Source of the DNA: Spirochaetaceae bacterium
Lineage (GTDB): Bacteria > Spirochaetota > Spirochaetia > Treponematales > Breznakiellaceae
Length of the DNA: 15,858 bases
Assembly (NCBI GenBank): GCA_031265025.1
Contig: JAISDF010000067.1
Coordinates: forward strand, 1-15,858
Reading direction: 5' to 3'
The notes below the pieces were generated by a model, which saw only the letters and a program-made list of their open reading frames with translations, made no database searches and was not told where the DNA came from. Below, piece after piece: positions 13,293 to 15,858 of the stretch (position 1 is the stretch's first letter; every line of letters begins with the position of its first letter). The position numbers were made by a program, and so were the translations under genes.

Positions 13293-14428
13293 TGACCCCG
13301 GCCATATTCACCGTAAAGCATCAGAGCCCTTCCTCAGGCGCCCGTACCGGAGAACTGCGCCTGGGGCGGGGAAACGTCGCCACGCCGGTCTTTATGCCCG
13401 TGGGGACCAACGGGACCGTCAAGGCCCTTGCCAATGAGGACCTCAAGGAAATAGGTTTCGAAATAATTCTTTCCAACACCTATCACCTGTATCTCAGGCC
13501 GGGAACCGCCGTCATGGAAAAAGCCGGAGGGCTTCACCGTTTTATGAACTGGGACCGGAACATACTGACCGATTCGGGGGGCTTTCAAATTTTTTCACTG
13601 TCCCAGTTCCGCAAGATCACCCCGGAAGGGGTACAATTCCGCTCCCACATAGACGGGTCCAGCCACATGCTCAGTCCCGAATCCGTGGTGGAGATACAGC
13701 GTATCCTGGGAAGCGATATACAGATGCAGCTCGATGTCTGTACCCCCTGGGGGACCGAGAAAAAAAAGGCGAAGGCGGCCCTTGATATTACCAGTCTCTG
13801 GCTTGAAAGGGCAAAGAAAGCCTGGGAGGAAACCAGGGAAAGGGGATACCGGGGTGAACTCTTCGCCATACTCCAGGGGAATTTTTACAGGGATTTGCGG
13901 GAAGAAAGCGCCGCCGCCCTGATGAGGGCCGATACCCCCGGCGTTGCCATAGGTGGGCTTTCGGTAGGGGAACCCGGTGAAGTGTTCAGGGAATTCCTCT
14001 CCTTCTCGGCCTCTCTTCTTCCCCGCGAAAAACCCCGCTATGTCATGGGCATAGGCACCCCGGAATATATACTGGAGGCGATTGAACAGGGCATAGACAT
14101 GTTCGACTGCGTTTTCCCCACACGGACAGGGAGAAACGGCCATGTCTTTACCCATAACGGGCCCTTTGCCCTTAAAAAGGCCGAAAACAGTCTTGATATG
14201 GGCCCCATAGATACGGAATGCGGCTGCAAAGTCTGCCGCCTGTACAGCCGCTCTTATTTACGGCATCTTTTTAAGACCAGGGAGATACTCTGTTCTATGC
14301 TCGCAAGCTATCACAACCTTTACTTCCTCCACGATCTGGTAAAGAAAGCCGGGGAAGCGATAAACGAAGACCGCTTCGCGGATTTCAAAAGGGAATTTCT
14401 TTCCCGCTATGAGGAGGGACATAAATGA
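13292..14428 (+). CDS. tgt: tRNA-guanine(34) transglycosylase
   Basis: The product is 378 residues, the normal bacterial length. The general acid/base Asp94 is in TDSGGFQIFSLSQ and the nucleophile Asp272 in MFDCVFPTRTGRNG. The substrate loop GGLSVGEPGEVF is present. The zinc site is Cys310, Cys312, Cys315 and His341 (CGCKVC ... ASYHNLYF), with the spacing of the family. The enzyme swaps guanine 34 of GUN-anticodon tRNAs for preQ1 on the way to queuosine, so the organism must make or import a queuine precursor. The ATG shares its A with the lptG TGA stop; AGGAG at 13275-13279 is 12 bases upstream, a long spacing, so coupling to lptG probably helps initiation. Confidence 0.96.
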   Translation: MTPAIFTVKHQSPSSGARTGELRLGRGNVATPVFMPVGTNGTVKALANEDLKEIGFEIILSNTYHLYLRPGTAVMEKAGGLHRFMNWDRNILTDSGGFQIFSLSQFRKITPEGVQFRSHIDGSSHMLSPESVVEIQRILGSDIQMQLDVCTPWGTEKKKAKAALDITSLWLERAKKAWEETRERGYRGELFAILQGNFYRDLREESAAALMRADTPGVAIGGLSVGEPGEVFREFLSFSASLLPREKPRYVMGIGTPEYILEAIEQGIDMFDCVFPTRTGRNGHVFTHNGPFALKKAENSLDMGPIDTECGCKVCRLYSRSYLRHLFKTREILCSMLASYHNLYFLHDLVKKAGEAINEDRFADFKREFLSRYEEGHK

Positions 14429-15807
14429 AAAAAAAGGCTTTGTTTTGTCTCTGTGCGCTGCTCTCCGCTCTCAGCCTCAGCGCCGATGAGATTCCCCAGC
14501 CTTCTGTCGAAGAACAGCGCCGGGACATTCTTAAATACGGAACAGAGAACGAAATCGCCGAGCTTATACGGACCCTGCGCGCGGAAAACAGCGATGCCCT
14601 TGACAACGAAATTATGGAGACGGCGGCGGGCATAAAAAACGGCCGCATACTTTCAGGCATCTTTGGCTTTTTCGCCGACCGGACCAGGGGCGGCCTTGAG
14701 GAAAGGGCAGTGGAAGTCCTTGAATATTGGGATGAGCAGGTGCCCGAAGCGGTGCGGGGCGCCCTTGAATACCTTGGGCAGCTTCGGGACACAGGGGCTG
14801 TTGACAGGATTATGACCCTTATTGACGAGGGGGATGCCCGGTATACGAACAGCGCCGTGCGGGCCCTGGGCAGGGTAGGGGCCCCCCTTAAAGACCGGGA
14901 CAGGAATGAGTCCGACCTCATAGTCGAATATCTCATCGCTTATTTTGAAGACAAGTTTCCCGGCGAGGACACCTCAAGGGAAATCATCACCGCCCTGGGC
15001 AATCTTGAAAATCCCGGCGCCGTCGCCTTTCTCAACAGCATAGCGGGCAATAGTGACGAAAGACCCGCCCGCCGCATGGCGGCAATTCAGGCCCTGTCCA
15101 AAATAGGCGACAGCGAAGGTCTCGGCGCGGTACTTGAAGCCCTCGGCTCGCCGGACCCCAATCTGCGGTCCACCGCTGTCGCCGCCCTGGGGCCCTTTAG
15201 CGGCAGGGAAGTGGACCAGGCCATACTGGAGGCCTTCCGGGATACCTATTACAGGAGCCGCATAGGGGCCGCCCAGGCCGCGGCGGAACGGAAAATGGAA
15301 GAGGCCATACCCTACCTGAGATACCGGGCGGAGCGGGACGAAGTCGCGGCGGTCAGGGACGAGGCCATAAAGGCCCTGGGCGCCATGGACAGAAACGAGG
15401 CCTACCAAATCATCGCCGTTCTCTTTTTTGAACGGAAAAATACGGACCGCGTGCGTGTTGTGGCCGGGGAAGTGCTCATCACCAACAGGGCCGGGGAATA
15501 CGCGGAGCGTTTTATCGCCGAACTTGACGAAGCCAGGGCAAAAAACCAGACGGCCCTGTACAACCAGTTCTGCCGCATCATAGCCCAGGCGGAGACAGAC
15601 AAGGTAGAACCTCTCGCGCTGCGCTTTTTTTCCACAGGGAGCGTGGTGGAGAAAGCCTATGCCATAGACATGGTATACAAGAACAGACTCATGGGCCTCA
15701 TTGATCAGGTCAGGGCGCTTGCCGGTGAAGGCGGCGGGTCCCTTTCCCGAAAGGCCAGGGACACCCTGCGGAGAATGGGTGTCTCTTTTGACGAAGGAAC
15801 CACATGA
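14425..15807 (+). CDS. Exported HEAT-repeat protein of unknown function
   Basis: The product is 460 residues. The N-terminus MKKKALFCLCALLSALSLSA is a signal peptide with a likely signal peptidase I site after Ala20, so the protein is probably periplasmic. The rest is alpha-helical. From about 125 to 330 it shows HEAT-type repeats, recognisable by helix ends such as SAVRALGRVG, REIITALGNLENPGA, MAAIQALSKIGDSEG, STAVAALGPFSG and EAIKALGAMD. HEAT arrays usually serve as binding scaffolds; no enzyme motif is visible. A Shine-Dalgarno GAGGAGGG (14411-14418) precedes the ATG, which overlaps the tgt stop (ATGA). Its place after lptF-lptG-tgt suggests an envelope role, but that is inference. The two Cys in the signal segment do not form a convincing lipobox. 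Confidence 0.85.
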   Translation: MKKKALFCLCALLSALSLSADEIPQPSVEEQRRDILKYGTENEIAELIRTLRAENSDALDNEIMETAAGIKNGRILSGIFGFFADRTRGGLEERAVEVLEYWDEQVPEAVRGALEYLGQLRDTGAVDRIMTLIDEGDARYTNSAVRALGRVGAPLKDRDRNESDLIVEYLIAYFEDKFPGEDTSREIITALGNLENPGAVAFLNSIAGNSDERPARRMAAIQALSKIGDSEGLGAVLEALGSPDPNLRSTAVAALGPFSGREVDQAILEAFRDTYYRSRIGAAQAAAERKMEEAIPYLRYRAERDEVAAVRDEAIKALGAMDRNEAYQIIAVLFFERKNTDRVRVVAGEVLITNRAGEYAERFIAELDEARAKNQTALYNQFCRIIAQAETDKVEPLALRFFSTGSVVEKAYAIDMVYKNRLMGLIDQVRALAGEGGGSLSRKARDTLRRMGVSFDEGTT

Positions 15808-15858
15808 AACGCTTGAGCTTTTTTTTGATCTTGATTATGTGGGGAAACAGTGCCGTAC
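15804..15858 (+). CDS. N-terminus of an exported protein (runs off right edge)
   Basis: Only 18 codons are visible: MKRLSFFLILIMWGNSAV. A basic start followed by a hydrophobic run looks like a signal peptide or membrane anchor. GAAGGA at 15792-15797 is the ribosome binding site, and the ATG overlaps the stop of the HEAT-repeat gene (ATGA). The product cannot be identified from this fragment. Confidence 0.65.
   Translation, partial: MKRLSFFLILIMWGNSAV

Overview
The window looks like a chromosomal core region of a spirochaete, most likely a Treponema-type organism with moderately high GC. I base this mainly on gene order. The run rimP-nusA-infB-rbfA-truB-ribF-rpsO-pnp followed by dut, two LptF/LptG-type permeases and tgt is the order I recall for Treponema and, in part, Borrelia. 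A treponeme-like lipoprotein and several exported proteins of unknown function are also present. The species cannot be named from the sequence alone. No mobile element, CRISPR array, rRNA or tRNA was seen.

Layout. Positions 1-390 (minus strand) hold the N-terminal part of a small lipoprotein that runs off the left edge. A 127-base divergent gap follows, with a plausible promoter for the lipoprotein. ComF (518-1279) is the first plus-strand gene. Then comes a 130-base gap with a good sigma70-type promoter (1309-1337) and, only about 20 bases after the predicted transcription start, an intrinsic-terminator-shaped hairpin with a U tract (1362-1395). Immediately after it begins a co-directional gene train that continues to the right edge. 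The largest gap is 63 bases and many genes overlap by 4 to 23 bases.

The first block is translation and RNA metabolism: ribosome maturation (RimP, RbfA), transcription elongation/termination (NusA), initiation (IF2), tRNA pseudouridine-55 (TruB), FAD synthesis (RibF), ribosomal protein S15 and polynucleotide phosphorylase. It is followed by dUTPase, the LptF and LptG permeases of the envelope lipid exporter, tRNA-guanine transglycosylase, an exported HEAT-repeat protein and the start of another exported protein. The last four junctions (lptF/lptG, lptG/tgt, tgt/HEAT, HEAT/next) are stop-start overlaps, so translational coupling is likely.

Most of the window is conserved housekeeping DNA and I see no undescribed defence or mobile system. 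The points most worth a second look are: the terminator-like leader in front of rimP-nusA, a candidate for NusA autoregulation; a C-terminal zinc ribbon on NusA; a RibF whose riboflavin-kinase half is short and lacks its signature; an extra charged helical segment in LptF; a strong stem-loop between rpsO and pnp; and pnp, dut and lptF lying in one reading frame separated by single stop codons. Several starts (rimP, nusA, truB, ribF as GTG, dut as TTG) were set from Shine-Dalgarno position and protein family length.
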